A stretch of DNA of 64,000 bases from Herbihabitans rhizosphaerae. GTDB taxonomy: Bacteria > Actinomycetota > Actinomycetes > Mycobacteriales > Pseudonocardiaceae. The position numbers and the translations under genes were made by a program. The notes below the pieces were generated by a model. The model was not told the DNA's origin. It did no database searches and worked only from the letters and a program-made list of their open reading frames with translations. The stretch lies in contig NZ_SGWQ01000001.1 in the NCBI RefSeq assembly GCF_004216555.1, forward strand, positions 124,001 through 188,000. Reading direction: 5' to 3'. Positions 1 through 7,769 of the stretch are shown here, piece by piece. Position 1 is the stretch's first letter. Every line of letters begins with the position of its first letter.

Positions 1-37
1 CTGGACCGGCAACAGTCTGGCCGAAGGCGCGGCGTGA
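1..37 (+). CDS. possible 3' end of an unidentified gene (partial)
   Basis: Read from base 2, the first bases give a short open frame ending WTGNSLAEGAA with a TGA at 35-37. The composition would suit the end of a protein entering from the left, and it lies 30 bases from the convergent end of the EspG gene. Eleven residues are too few to identify a family, so this is only a possibility. Confidence 0.25.
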   Translation, partial: WTGNSLAEGAA

Positions 38-67
38 GGGGCAACCGATGTGAGCGAGTCCACCAGG

Positions 68-922
68 TCAGCCGCGTTCGGGTGACCTCGCAAGCAGAGA
101 GAACTCGTCGAAGGTGGCCCGCACCTCGTCGGGCCGCAGCGGGTTCACGCTCACCCAGCTGTCCTGGTTGTCCACCCGTACCCGGCCTTTCGGACCGTCC
201 AACCAGGACAGCTCGCGCCCGACGCGGCGGTCGGCCCCCGGCGCTGATCGCCTGGTCGCGCCGGCCTGCCCGCGACCGGCCAACGACGGCACGGCGGTCA
301 CCAGCGACTCCAGCTCGACCTGCTCGATCCCGCTGGTGGCGAGCACCCTGCGCAGGCTGTCGTCCGACGGCGGCTTGCCGGCCCGGGTGAGCGCCTTGCC
401 GCCGGCCACCACCGACGCGGTCGGCAGCCGGATCGGCATGGTGCTCGCGCCGGCCAGTTTCGGCAGCATCCCGGCCAGCTCGGCCGCGACGGCGGTGGAC
501 CGGACCGTGCGCACGTCCACGAAGCCGCTCGGATCGTCGTCCAGCGCCTGGCGGCACAGCACTGCGGTCGGGCCGGCCACCATCGCCACCACGCCGACCG
601 GCATACCGGTGCCGATCAGCACCATGTCGACGGTTCCGGTGCGGTGCCGCAGCGCGTCGACGAGTTCGGCGGCGATGTCGAGCGGACCGGACTCCTCGGC
701 CAGCCCGCGCGCGGCGAGCGTGTGGCTCGCCGCGCCGAAGAGCACCTCGCGCTCCTCGTCGATCCGCCCGAACGACGGGACGCGGAGCGGGAACGGCGCC
801 TCGACGCCCGCGAACGTGGCGAGCAGGTCGAACTCCACGAGCCCGAACCTGGTCGCCGTGTCCCACGGGTCGCGACGGCGCCGCTCCGCGCCGTCGCTGA
901 CCGTGTCGCTAGCGAGCGTCAC
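68..922 (-). CDS. espG: ESX secretion-associated protein, EspG family
   Basis: This 284-residue protein resembles EspG proteins, cytosolic chaperones that bind PE/PPE or WXG-type substrates and deliver them to type VII (ESX) secretion. The N-terminal part carries the family-like stretch FGLVEFDLLATFAGVEAPFP, and the C-terminal half has the alternating strand pattern of the EspG fold ending near SWVSVNPLRPDEVRATFDEF. No signal peptide or membrane segment is visible. The GTG start overlaps the end of the upstream ESX gene by 14 bases, so the two are probably translationally coupled. The family call is by resemblance, and no ESX core component (EccB, EccC, EccD, MycP) lies in the window. Confidence 0.8.
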   Translation of the reverse strand: MTLASDTVSDGAERRRRDPWDTATRFGLVEFDLLATFAGVEAPFPLRVPSFGRIDEEREVLFGAASHTLAARGLAEESGPLDIAAELVDALRHRTGTVDMVLIGTGMPVGVVAMVAGPTAVLCRQALDDDPSGFVDVRTVRSTAVAAELAGMLPKLAGASTMPIRLPTASVVAGGKALTRAGKPPSDDSLRRVLATSGIEQVELESLVTAVPSLAGRGQAGATRRSAPGADRRVGRELSWLDGPKGRVRVDNQDSWVSVNPLRPDEVRATFDEFSLLARSPERG

Positions 923-1259
923 CGGATCCGCCCCTGTTCAGGCCGCCGAACTTGGTCGCCGCGCTGGAGTCGTTGCCGACGTAGGTGCGAAGTGTCTGAC
1001 TGAGCGCCTGCTGGAAACTGCCCAGCTCCTCGTCCGCCGCGGTCACGTGACCGGTGAGGCCCGCGCGCCCGGCCGCCTCGCGCAGCCGCAGCGCCAGGTG
1101 CATGGCCGGCGGCGCGGTGCCGAGCAGCGCCCTGCGCTCGGCGAGCCGCCCCGCACTGCCGACCAGCCGGCCGGTCTCGTCCTTGATCCCCTTGAGTGAA
1201 CGGGCCTGCTCGCCGAGCGCGTCGGTGTCGAGCCAGTAGCCGTTGGTTCCGTCCGCCAT
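909..1259 (-). CDS. small ESX-1 secretion-associated protein (type VII substrate-like)
   Basis: A 116-residue, mostly helical protein without signal peptide, of the size and helix pattern of small actinobacterial ESX-associated proteins (DUF2580-like). Its helices resemble WXG100 folds, but the turn lacks an obvious W-x-G. The ATG start follows the ribosome site GAAGGGA. It is the middle gene of a three-gene cluster, after the Gly-rich WXG/PPE-like gene and overlapping espG. It probably partners its larger neighbour as a secreted pair, which is inferred from context. Confidence 0.7.
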   Translation of the reverse strand: MADGTNGYWLDTDALGEQARSLKGIKDETGRLVGSAGRLAERRALLGTAPPAMHLALRLREAAGRAGLTGHVTAADEELGSFQQALSQTLRTYVGNDSSAATKFGGLNRGGSGDAR

Positions 1260-1272
1260 GTGAAGTCCCTTC

Positions 1273-1287
1273 TCAGACGGTGTCTGA
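1273..1287. promoter_or_regulatory. small inverted repeat upstream of the small ESX gene
   Basis: TCAGAC-GGT-GTCTGA forms a perfect six-base inverted repeat about 14 bases upstream of the ATG at 1259. It could be an operator or a leader hairpin. The short motif CTCAGAC recurs at about 1460, near the other end of this 210-bp spacer. Only the symmetry is visible and no regulator can be assigned. Confidence 0.3.
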
Positions 1288-1469
1288 TAACTCGGGCAAG
1301 GCCGCCACTCGTTCGGCTCCGCTGAAACGGGCTTGTGGTCGTTTTGGTTGGGTGGTTGCGGCCGAAGGTGGTGGGCTGGGTTTCGTGGGTGGTCGCCAGA
1401 GACGCCTTCGGCGTGGCGGCGGTCGCCCTCGCCTTCTCAGGCCGACCTCGGCGTAGTTCTCAGACATGC

Positions 1470-2642
1470 TCAGTCCTCGGCGCCGATCACGGGGACGCAC
1501 GCCGCCTGATCGACCGCGAAGATGCCGTCGTTGCCCCTCGGCAGCTTGTTGCGGTGCTCGATGTCCTCGTCCCGGCCGCCGAGCGCTCCCGGCGGGAAGA
1601 ACCCCGGTCCGAAGCCGCCTCGGCCGGCGCCCATCCGTCCGGCCGCCGCTCCGCCCGGGCGGCCCATCGCGGCCATCGCGCCGGGCCGTCCGGCGACCGC
1701 GCCCGAGCCGGGCAGGCCGCGCCCGGTCAGCCGTGACCAGTTGCCGGATCCGTCAGCGGTCCCGCCGGAACCGCCGATCCCGTTCGCGCCGCCGTAGAGC
1801 GAGGACGAGCCGCCACCCGGCACCGCGCTCGACGCGCTGGTCGAACCGTCCACACCGGACAGACGGGCGCCCTGGACCGACTGCGGCGCGACGGACTGCC
1901 CGATGTTGCCGAGCGTGGACTCGTAGCGCTGCATGACGTGCACCGCTTCGGCCTTCTGCTCGGCGGCCGCCACGGCGGCCACGAACATGCTCGCGCCGGC
2001 GCCCGCGACTCCACCGATCACGGCGCCGACCGGGCCACCGCCCATCGCGCCGATCGCGGTGCCGATGGCCGCGCCGGCCAGTGCGCCGCCGGCGCCACCG
2101 CCGAGCACGGCCAGCGTCGGGTCACCGGGTGGCGGCGGCATCGAGTTCTGCGCGGAGGCGAGCGCGTCGCCGGCGTGCTCGGTCGCCTTGCGCACCGTGC
2201 CGGCCCAGGTGCCGACGGTCTCCACCCGCTCGCCGAGCTGGCCGAGCCGTTCCGCCGCCGGTTCGGCGGCCTCACCGGTCCAGTTGGTCGGCAACGCGCC
2301 ACGCTGCGCGTCGACCTCGCCGGCGTGCCGGGTCAGCGCCTCGCCGTGGTTGCCCCAGTCGCCCGCGAGGTTGCTGACCTCGCCGACGTCGGCGTCCTGT
2401 TTGAGCATGCTGAACAGCTCTTCGTGGGAGTGGGCGTTCCAGTTGTAACCGCCCGGCGGGATGGGCGAACCGAAGAAGCCCTCCCAGATGTTCTGCAGCA
2501 CGTCGGTGATCGGGCCGTCGAAAGCCGCGATCGGGATCCCGAGGTCCCTCGTGATCGAGACGACCGCGGACACCGCGGTGTCGATACCCTGTCCCACGAC
2601 GCCGAGCGCGTCTCCCGCCCCGGCGCTACCACCGTCGACCAT
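1470..2642 (-). CDS. Gly-rich WXG/PPE-like ESX substrate protein
   Basis: A 390-residue protein with an N-terminal helical region of about 200 residues containing NWTGEAAEPAAERL (a W-x-G turn), then a glycine-zipper-like hydrophobic stretch (GGGAGGALAGAAIGTAIGAM), then a long low-complexity Gly/Ser/Ala/Arg tail and a conserved-looking acidic C-terminus (DGIFAVDQAACVPVIGAED). This layout fits large type VII substrates of Pseudonocardiales that pair with a small ESX protein. The ATG at 2642 was preferred over an upstream start because GGAGGA sits seven bases before it. It is the first gene of the cluster with the small ESX protein and EspG. Confidence 0.7.
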   Translation of the reverse strand: MVDGGSAGAGDALGVVGQGIDTAVSAVVSITRDLGIPIAAFDGPITDVLQNIWEGFFGSPIPPGGYNWNAHSHEELFSMLKQDADVGEVSNLAGDWGNHGEALTRHAGEVDAQRGALPTNWTGEAAEPAAERLGQLGERVETVGTWAGTVRKATEHAGDALASAQNSMPPPPGDPTLAVLGGGAGGALAGAAIGTAIGAMGGGPVGAVIGGVAGAGASMFVAAVAAAEQKAEAVHVMQRYESTLGNIGQSVAPQSVQGARLSGVDGSTSASSAVPGGGSSSLYGGANGIGGSGGTADGSGNWSRLTGRGLPGSGAVAGRPGAMAAMGRPGGAAAGRMGAGRGGFGPGFFPPGALGGRDEDIEHRNKLPRGNDGIFAVDQAACVPVIGAED

Positions 2643-2850
2643 GTCGTCTCCTCCTGCGCACCCTGTGGACGCTCGATTCTGCCGCAGCGCGCGATTGATG
2701 TACAAGACTGTACGTCAGACCGGGTGAACGCGCGTTTGGTTCCGCAAATCCGCCGAAGAAAGCTCAGACACACCGGAACGGCCTCGTGATCTCCGATGGA
2801 GTACCCTGGTCAACTGGTTGTCGGAGTGGTCTGCCGCAACCGTCACCGGC
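2643..2850. other. divergent promoter region between the ESX cluster and corA
   Basis: No credible coding sequence lies in this spacer between the leftward ESX cluster and the rightward corA leader. It has the imperfect inverted motif TGTACAAGACTGTACG at about 2700-2715, close to the ESX start, and is the likely site of both promoters. No consensus -35/-10 pair could be placed with confidence. Confidence 0.4.
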
Positions 2851-3010
2851 CAGAAGGAGGTGAGGACGAAGTGAGTGGCACTACCGGTGCCCATAGCGCC
2901 GAGAGCGCACCTGGGTGCAGTACCACCAGCGTCCCCACCGAAAGGGCCGGCCACACGAGGTAGGCCCTGCGGCATCGGTCGGGGCGCTCCAGCGCCGGGG
3001 TGGTCGTGTC
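2851..3010 (+). promoter_or_regulatory. probable M-box (ykoK leader) Mg2+ riboswitch upstream of corA
   Basis: The 200-base leader of corA contains, in order, pieces that match the M-box core as I remember it from Bacillus ykoK: AGGTGAGG (2858-2865), a GGTGCCC strand (2886-2892), a small hairpin GCGC-CGAGA-GCGC (2896-2908), then CCTGGGTGCAGTACC (2910-2924), equivalent to the CAATGGGTCAACA segment. M-box RNAs sense Mg2+ and control magnesium transporters, so the position before corA fits. Boundaries are approximate and the full fold was not computed. Confidence 0.5.
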
Positions 3011-3054
3011 CGGCGCGTCGTACACGCAAACGACGTGAACGCCTGGAGGACCTC

Positions 3055-4134
3055 ATGCCCTCGATCCCGTCCCTCGGCGGCCTCAGAAAAGTCACGAGCC
3101 GCCGGCCGGCCACAGCCCGTGCACCGCAACCGGTGCCGGCCTACGTGGTCGACTGCGCGGTCTACATCGACGGCGAACGCCTGCCCGGCCAGTGGTCCTA
3201 CACCGACGCGATCAGCGAGGTGCGCTCCCGGCACGAGGGGTTCGTCTGGATCGGCCTGTACGAGCCGGACGCCGAGCAGATCCAGGGCATCGCGGACACG
3301 TTCGGCCTGCACGAGCTGGCCGTCGAGGACGCCGTGCACGCCTACCAGCGGCCGAAGCTGGAGCCCTACGACGACAACCTGTTCATGGTGTTCAAGACCG
3401 TGCGGTACGTGGAGCACGAGTCGCCGACCACGGCCAACGAGATCGTCGAGACCGGCGAGATCATGGCGTTCCTCGGCAAGGACTTCATCGTCACCGTGCG
3501 GCACGGCGGCCACTCCAGCCTGCACGACCTGCGCGGGAAGATGGACGCCTCGCCGGAGCGGCTCAAGCTCGGGCCGGCCGCGGTGCTGCACGCGATCGCC
3601 GACCGGATCGTGGACAACTATCTCGCCGTGACCGAGGCGATCGAGGACGACATCGACGAGATCGAGTCGATCGTGTTCGCGCCCCGGGGCGTGGTGGGCG
3701 CCGAGCAGATGTACCTGATGAAGCGGGAGATCGTGGAGCTGCGGCGCGCCGTGTTGCCGTTGGCCACCCCGCTGCGCAGGCTCGCCGAGGGTTGTTCGCC
3801 GGTCGTTCCGGAGGACGTGCGCTCCTACTTCCGCGACGTCGAGGACCACCTGACCAGGGTGGCCGAGCAGGTGGCGAGCTTCGAGGACCTGCTCAACACG
3901 CTGCTGGACGCGGTGCTCGCGAAGATCACGCTCCAGCAGAGCATGGACATGCGCAAGATCACCGCCTGGGCGGCGATCATCGCGGTGCCGACGATGGTGG
4001 TCGGCGTGTACGGCATGAACTTCGACTACATGCCGGAGACGCACTGGAAGTTCGGGTACCCGATGGTGATGCTCGTGATCGTCGGCGTGTGCCTGATGCT
4101 CTACCGAATATTCCGTCGGAATCGATGGCTGTAG
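3055..4134 (+). CDS. corA: magnesium/cobalt transport protein CorA
   Basis: A 359-residue CorA-family channel for Mg2+ (and Co2+) uptake across the cytoplasmic membrane. A large cytosolic N-terminal domain is followed by the long stalk helix and two C-terminal membrane segments (about residues 300-320 and 336-352). The signature YGMNF, with GMN at 320-322 in the pore loop, is intact. The basic tail RRNRW follows the last helix. The ATG at 3055 was chosen because GGAGGA lies four bases upstream; the longer upstream frame is leader RNA. A probable Mg2+ riboswitch precedes it. It stands beside the trehalose-importer region, as in the mycobacterial chromosome. Confidence 0.95.
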   Translation: MPSIPSLGGLRKVTSRRPATARAPQPVPAYVVDCAVYIDGERLPGQWSYTDAISEVRSRHEGFVWIGLYEPDAEQIQGIADTFGLHELAVEDAVHAYQRPKLEPYDDNLFMVFKTVRYVEHESPTTANEIVETGEIMAFLGKDFIVTVRHGGHSSLHDLRGKMDASPERLKLGPAAVLHAIADRIVDNYLAVTEAIEDDIDEIESIVFAPRGVVGAEQMYLMKREIVELRRAVLPLATPLRRLAEGCSPVVPEDVRSYFRDVEDHLTRVAEQVASFEDLLNTLLDAVLAKITLQQSMDMRKITAWAAIIAVPTMVVGVYGMNFDYMPETHWKFGYPMVMLVIVGVCLMLYRIFRRNRWL

Positions 4135-4220
4135 CTGGGTCGCCCCTGTCGGGGGTTTCAGGGCCGCCCAGCTCGCCATGCCTCCCACTGACCACTCTTG
4201 TTCCACCCGGAGGGTTTCCG

Positions 4221-4316
4221 ATGGTTCGGCTGCTGACCAACATTCGCTTCTGGATGATGACGTTCATCCTGCTCTGGCTCACCACCGTCACGGTGATCAT
4301 CGCCGGGCAGCCTTGA
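4221..4316 (+). CDS. 31-residue single-span membrane peptide downstream of corA
   Basis: ATG at 4221 is preceded by GGAGGG at the right distance and opens a 31-codon frame ending TGA at 4316. The peptide starts MVRLLTNIRFWMMTF, has one hydrophobic segment of about 20 residues (roughly 10-28) and a short tail AGQP. It lies 86 bases after corA on the same strand, so it could be co-transcribed and act as a small membrane partner of the transporter. That role is inferred from position only. The good ribosome site and clean membrane segment argue that it is real. Confidence 0.55.
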   Translation: MVRLLTNIRFWMMTFILLWLTTVTVIIAGQP

Positions 4317-4355
4317 GTGCCTGGCCGGACGGCGAATAGCCGTTAGGCTCGCCCT

Positions 4356-5042
4356 ATGGCCAGGGTGTTGGCGGTGGCCGACGAGGTGGTGGAACACCTC
4401 TGGACCGAGCAGGTGCGGCGGCATGACGTCGACCTGATCCTCGGCGCCGGCGACCTGCCGTTCGACTACCTGGAGCACCTGTCCAACACGCTGGACAAGC
4501 CGTGCGTGTTCGTGCCGGGCAACCACGACCCCGATCTCGGCGGGTACACCCGCGTGCGCGGGCTGTGGCTGCGCGGCGGGTTTCCGGCACGCTGGCCCGG
4601 CCCGGCCGGCGGGTCCAATGTGGACGGTCGGCTGACCGAGCGCGCTGGCCTGGTGATCGCCGGGTTGGGCGGCTCGATCCGGTACAACGACGGCGTCAAC
4701 CAGTGGACCGAGCAGCAGCAGGCGCGCCGGGCCCGCCGGCTGGCCAGAACCGTTGCGTGGCAACGGTTTCGCGGCCTGCACGGGGTCGACGTGCTGCTCA
4801 CCCACTCGCCGCCGCGCGGGGTGGGCGACCGGGAGGACGCGCCGCACCGCGGGTTCGTGTGCCTGCACGACACGGTGCGCCGGCTGCGGCCGAAGCTGCT
4901 CGTGCACGGCCACATCCACCCGCATGGCGAGGCGGTGCCGGATCGGACGCTCGACGGGACCCGGGTGGTCAACGTCGTCGGCTACCGGGTGCTCGACATC
5001 CCCACCTCCGATCACGCGAGAGGGACGACCCATGCCCGGTGA
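4356..5042 (+). CDS. metallophosphoesterase family protein
   Basis: A 228-residue calcineurin-like phosphoesterase. The metal-binding motifs are in order: GAGDLP (about residues 30-35), GNHDPD (55-60), LTHSPPRG (about 148) and HGHIHPHG (about 184), together forming the dinuclear metal site. The first motif (D-x-H near the N-terminus) is replaced by LAVADEV, which is usual for this actinobacterial subgroup. Substrate is unknown. No membrane segment is visible, so it should be cytosolic. The last 11 bases overlap the start of the ParB-like gene, suggesting an operon. Confidence 0.85.
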   Translation: MARVLAVADEVVEHLWTEQVRRHDVDLILGAGDLPFDYLEHLSNTLDKPCVFVPGNHDPDLGGYTRVRGLWLRGGFPARWPGPAGGSNVDGRLTERAGLVIAGLGGSIRYNDGVNQWTEQQQARRARRLARTVAWQRFRGLHGVDVLLTHSPPRGVGDREDAPHRGFVCLHDTVRRLRPKLLVHGHIHPHGEAVPDRTLDGTRVVNVVGYRVLDIPTSDHARGTTHAR

Positions 5043-5874
5043 CACCGGTTTTCCCTTCGCCGACGCGGAGAACGACTTCATCCGGATGCGCCGGCGGCAG
5101 GTGCTGTCCCGGTTGGCCGCGTGGCTGCGGCGCGAGCCGGACGACGTCAGCATCATGCTGCCGTTCGACGAGGTCATCGACGCGCTGGGCCGACTCGGCG
5201 AGCGGCGGCTCGGGCTCAAGGTGATCGAACTCGAGTCGATCGTCGGCAGCGTGGACCGCACCCGCGACTTCGACCGTCGGTTCCGCCCGACGTCCGGCCG
5301 CGTCCGGGAACGCTGGCAGCGGCTGGCACTGGCCACCCGGCGCGGCGAAGCGATCCCGCCGATCGAGGTGTACCGGGTCGGCGACCTGCACTTCGTGATC
5401 GACGGCCACCACCGGGTGTCGGTCGCCCACGCCATGGGCCTGAAGACGATCGACGCGTACGTCACCGTGATCAGGACCCGGATCTCCCCCGAGGGCATCC
5501 GCTATCGCGGCGACCTCATGGTGAAGGACCTCCGGCGGATCTTCCTCGACCGCGTTCCACTGACCGGCGAGGCGCGCGCCGCCATCCGGTTCACCGACCC
5601 GTGGGACTACGCCGAGCTCAGCGAATCGGTCGAGGCGTGGGGCTTCCGGCTGATGCAGGACGAGGGCGAGCTGCTCGACCGCGCCACGGTGGCGCGCCGG
5701 TGGTACGAGGAGGAGTTCGTCCCCGTCGTCCGGATGCTCCGGCAGGCCGCCATGATCGAGACCCAGACCGAGGCCGAGGCCTACCTGTGGGTCATCTGCG
5801 AGCGCTACCGCCTCATCCGCACCCACCGGTGGGACGACGAGGTATTCACCGCCGTCCGCGAGCAACGGAGATAA
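5032..5874 (+). CDS. ParB N-terminal-domain protein
   Basis: A 280-residue cytosolic protein with a ParB/sulfiredoxin-type nuclease fold in its middle: IPPIEVYRVGDLHFVIDGHH followed by RVSVAHAMGL (about residues 110-140), where GHHRV matches the GERR-like CTP/phosphate-binding box. It lacks the DNA-binding helix-turn-helix and dimer region of true chromosome-partitioning ParB, so it is better seen as a ParB-like CTPase or nuclease of unknown role. The ATG at 5032, after AGAGGGA, overlaps the phosphoesterase end by 11 bases. The pair is probably co-expressed. Confidence 0.75.
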   Translation: MPGDTGFPFADAENDFIRMRRRQVLSRLAAWLRREPDDVSIMLPFDEVIDALGRLGERRLGLKVIELESIVGSVDRTRDFDRRFRPTSGRVRERWQRLALATRRGEAIPPIEVYRVGDLHFVIDGHHRVSVAHAMGLKTIDAYVTVIRTRISPEGIRYRGDLMVKDLRRIFLDRVPLTGEARAAIRFTDPWDYAELSESVEAWGFRLMQDEGELLDRATVARRWYEEEFVPVVRMLRQAAMIETQTEAEAYLWVICERYRLIRTHRWDDEVFTAVREQRR

Positions 5875-5939
5875 CTCCCGGCTCGGGTGACCGGACCCGC
5901 GCGTGCGGCACGGTCCCGCCGGCATGATGTGATGCCAGC

Positions 5940-6575
5940 GTGCTGGTCACCACCACCTACCTCGAGCAGCGGTCCCCCGACGACATTCGGCCGGCGAAAG
6001 CCCCTGCGGAGCCGATCGACGTGGTCCGTGCCGAGAACCCGACGCCCGAGTTCACCCGATTTCTGTACGCCACCGTCGGCGGGGACTGGTTCTGGGTCGA
6101 TCGGCTGACCTGGTCGCATGACCAGTGGGTCGAGCGCCTCGCCAAGCCGATGGTGGAGGTGTGGGTCGCGTGGTCTGGCGGCACACCAGCCGGATACGTC
6201 GAGTTCATCGGGCGATCCGCCGAGGACACGGCCGTGACCTCGGACCCGGCCCCACCGTCCACTTCGGACACTATTCAGTTGGAGATCGCCTCATTCGGCC
6301 TCCTTCCCGGCTTTCTCGGCCGTGGTATCGGTGGACATCTGCTGACGGTCGGCTGCCAGCGCGCGTGGTCGGTGCACGAGCGCTGGCCGGGTGTGCCGCC
6401 CGTCGGCCGCGTGTGGCTGCACACCTGCTCGCTGGACGGCCCGGCCGCGCTCGGCAACTATCAGGCGCGCGGATTCACCCCGTACCACACCAAACAGACG
6501 GACGAGGCGATGCCGCCTCGCACGCCGGGCTCATGGCCGGGCCCGTCCACGAGCGACGGTCAGCTCCAGACCTGA
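5940..6575 (+). CDS. GNAT family N-acetyltransferase
   Basis: A 211-residue acetyltransferase that would move an acetyl group from acetyl-CoA to an amine. The central acetyl-CoA loop is visible as LPGFLGRGIGGHLL (motif A, R-G-x-G-G), preceded by the strand IQLEIASFGL. The C-terminal part (LHTCSLDGPAALGNYQARGF) matches motif B, where the substrate tyrosine region usually lies. The GTG start at 5940 has no strong ribosome site and a slightly later start is possible. Its end overlaps the convergent I36 inhibitor gene by 16 bases. Substrate unknown. Confidence 0.8.
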   Translation: MLVTTTYLEQRSPDDIRPAKAPAEPIDVVRAENPTPEFTRFLYATVGGDWFWVDRLTWSHDQWVERLAKPMVEVWVAWSGGTPAGYVEFIGRSAEDTAVTSDPAPPSTSDTIQLEIASFGLLPGFLGRGIGGHLLTVGCQRAWSVHERWPGVPPVGRVWLHTCSLDGPAALGNYQARGFTPYHTKQTDEAMPPRTPGSWPGPSTSDGQLQT

Positions 6576-6958
6576 ACCCCGCGCACCGTGAAAGGTGCTT
6601 GCGGCACAAAGGTTCCGCCGCCCGGATAGGTGGAGAAGTCCTCCTCGGTGTCGCAGTTTCTGGCCTGGTACACGGTGATGTGCTTCTCGGTGCGGTTCAC
6701 GAACGACCGCGCGTCCACGCCCTCGGGCAGCGGTACGCACTCGCCGGCCGTGGCGATGTTGGGGTCGATCGTGTGGATCGGGCCGCGGTACTGCTCGCCC
6801 GGCCACAGACAGAACAGCCCCCGGTCGCAGCCGTACACGGTCGGGTCGGCGGGTGCCGGCGGCGCGGCGATCGTGCCGGCCTGCGCGGTCGCGCCGACGC
6901 CGATCGTCCCCGCTGCCATCGCCGCCACGACGGCGGCCACGCGCACTGAATTCCTCAT
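6560..6958 (-). CDS. secreted peptidase inhibitor I36 family protein
   Basis: A 132-residue exported protein. Residues 1-28 form a Sec signal peptide ending near AQAGTIA. The mature part has the beta/gamma-crystallin-like I36 inhibitor pattern: YGCDRGLFCLWPGEQYRG, then a strand-rich region with TEKHITVYQARNCDTEEDFSTYPG. Four cysteines would allow two disulfides. Relatives include Streptomyces inhibitors of metalloproteases. ATG at 6958 was chosen because GGAGAGGA precedes it. A hairpin at 6980-7000 lies in its leader. Confidence 0.8.
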   Translation of the reverse strand: MRNSVRVAAVVAAMAAGTIGVGATAQAGTIAAPPAPADPTVYGCDRGLFCLWPGEQYRGPIHTIDPNIATAGECVPLPEGVDARSFVNRTEKHITVYQARNCDTEEDFSTYPGGGTFVPQAPFTVRGVQVWS

Positions 6959-6979
6959 GTGGAGTCCTCTCCCCTGGCC

Positions 6980-7000
6980 GGCGCTCCCGGTTGGAGCGCC
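6980..7000 (-). promoter_or_regulatory. leader hairpin upstream of the I36 inhibitor gene
   Basis: GGCGCTCC (6980-6987) and GGAGCGCC (6993-7000) pair perfectly around a five-base loop, 22-42 bases before the ATG. It could be a leader stem affecting mRNA stability or termination. No riboswitch family could be recognised in the 180-base leader. Confidence 0.35.
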
Positions 7001-7110
7001 GTGTTCTTCAAGCGGGGCAAGGATTTCCTGTGCGGGACCACCGCCGCCAGGTTTCCGCACGGCACCACTCGAAGGGCTGCTGCGGCTCCCCCGATGGAGA
7101 TCATCGGGCG

Positions 7111-7131
7111 GCGTGAAGGCCACCTTCACGC
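7111..7131 (-). terminator. hairpin terminator after the isochorismatase gene
   Basis: GCGTGAAGG (7111-7119) and CCTTCACGC (7123-7131) form a nine-base perfect stem with a three-base loop, starting nine bases after the isochorismatase stop codon. There is no U-tract, which is common for actinobacterial terminators. The stem word GTGAAGG recurs near 48390. Confidence 0.5.
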
Positions 7132-7139
7132 CAGCCGTG

Positions 7140-7697
7140 TCACCCGATCGAGGCGACCAACTCCGTGGTCGACACGACCGTCGCGAACCCCAGCGCGGTC
7201 AGACTCGCCGCGGTCGCCGTGCGCAACGCCTCCGCGGGGACCGTCTCGCCGTCCGGCCCCACCGCGTCGAAGGTGAACGTGGCGTCCAGCGCCACCCGCA
7301 CCCGGTAGCCGAGATTGTTGCCGACGCGCGTGGTGGTCTCGACGCAGCCGTTGGTCTGGATGCCGACCAGCGCGATGTCGCCGATCCCCCGCTCGGTGAG
7401 CCACCGGTGCAGGTCGACGTGCCCGTGAAACGCCGAGTGCACGCTCTTGCTGAACATCAGATCGCCGCGCACACCGTCCAGTTCGGGCTTGAAGGCGTTG
7501 CCCGGAGTACCGGCGGCGAGCGGTGAACCCGGCTCGACCGAGTCGTGCCGCACGAGGACGATCGGCTGCCCGGCACGCTGCCACGCGCCGATCACCTCGG
7601 CGATGTTCGCCTCCGCCGCCGGGTTGTCGCGCCGGCCCATCGTCGGGTCGTCGAAGCCGCGCTGAACGTCGATCACGATGAGTGCTGTCGTTGTCAT
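7140..7697 (-). CDS. isochorismatase-like cysteine hydrolase
   Basis: A 185-residue cytosolic hydrolase of the isochorismatase/nicotinamidase superfamily. The catalytic Asp is in LIVIDVQRGF near the N-terminus, the catalytic Cys is in GIQTNGCVETTTR (about residue 118), and the cis-peptide region precedes it (IALVG). Substrates in this family include nicotinamide, isochorismate and ureas, and none can be assigned here. It is divergent from a GlxA-type regulator with 72 bases between starts, so that regulator may control it. Confidence 0.85.
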   Translation of the reverse strand: MTTTALIVIDVQRGFDDPTMGRRDNPAAEANIAEVIGAWQRAGQPIVLVRHDSVEPGSPLAAGTPGNAFKPELDGVRGDLMFSKSVHSAFHGHVDLHRWLTERGIGDIALVGIQTNGCVETTTRVGNNLGYRVRVALDATFTFDAVGPDGETVPAEALRTATAASLTALGFATVVSTTELVASIG

Positions 7698-7769
7698 GGC
7701 GTCCACCCTTCCGGCGGCGGCACCCGGCCGGCGAGAGACAGAATCAGCGCGTTGCGGTACTTTTCTGCC

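Noticed and set aside
1273-1464. Possible small Arg/Pro-rich gene in the ESX spacer (MSENYAEVG...)
   Set aside because: The start is plausible, but the rest is low-complexity Arg/Pro with no fold, and it shares words with the neighbouring repeats; likely non-coding.
6959-7139. Riboswitch (c-di-AMP ydaO type) before the secreted I36 protein
   Set aside because: The leader is long enough and has a stem, but none of the conserved ydaO core sequences could be matched.
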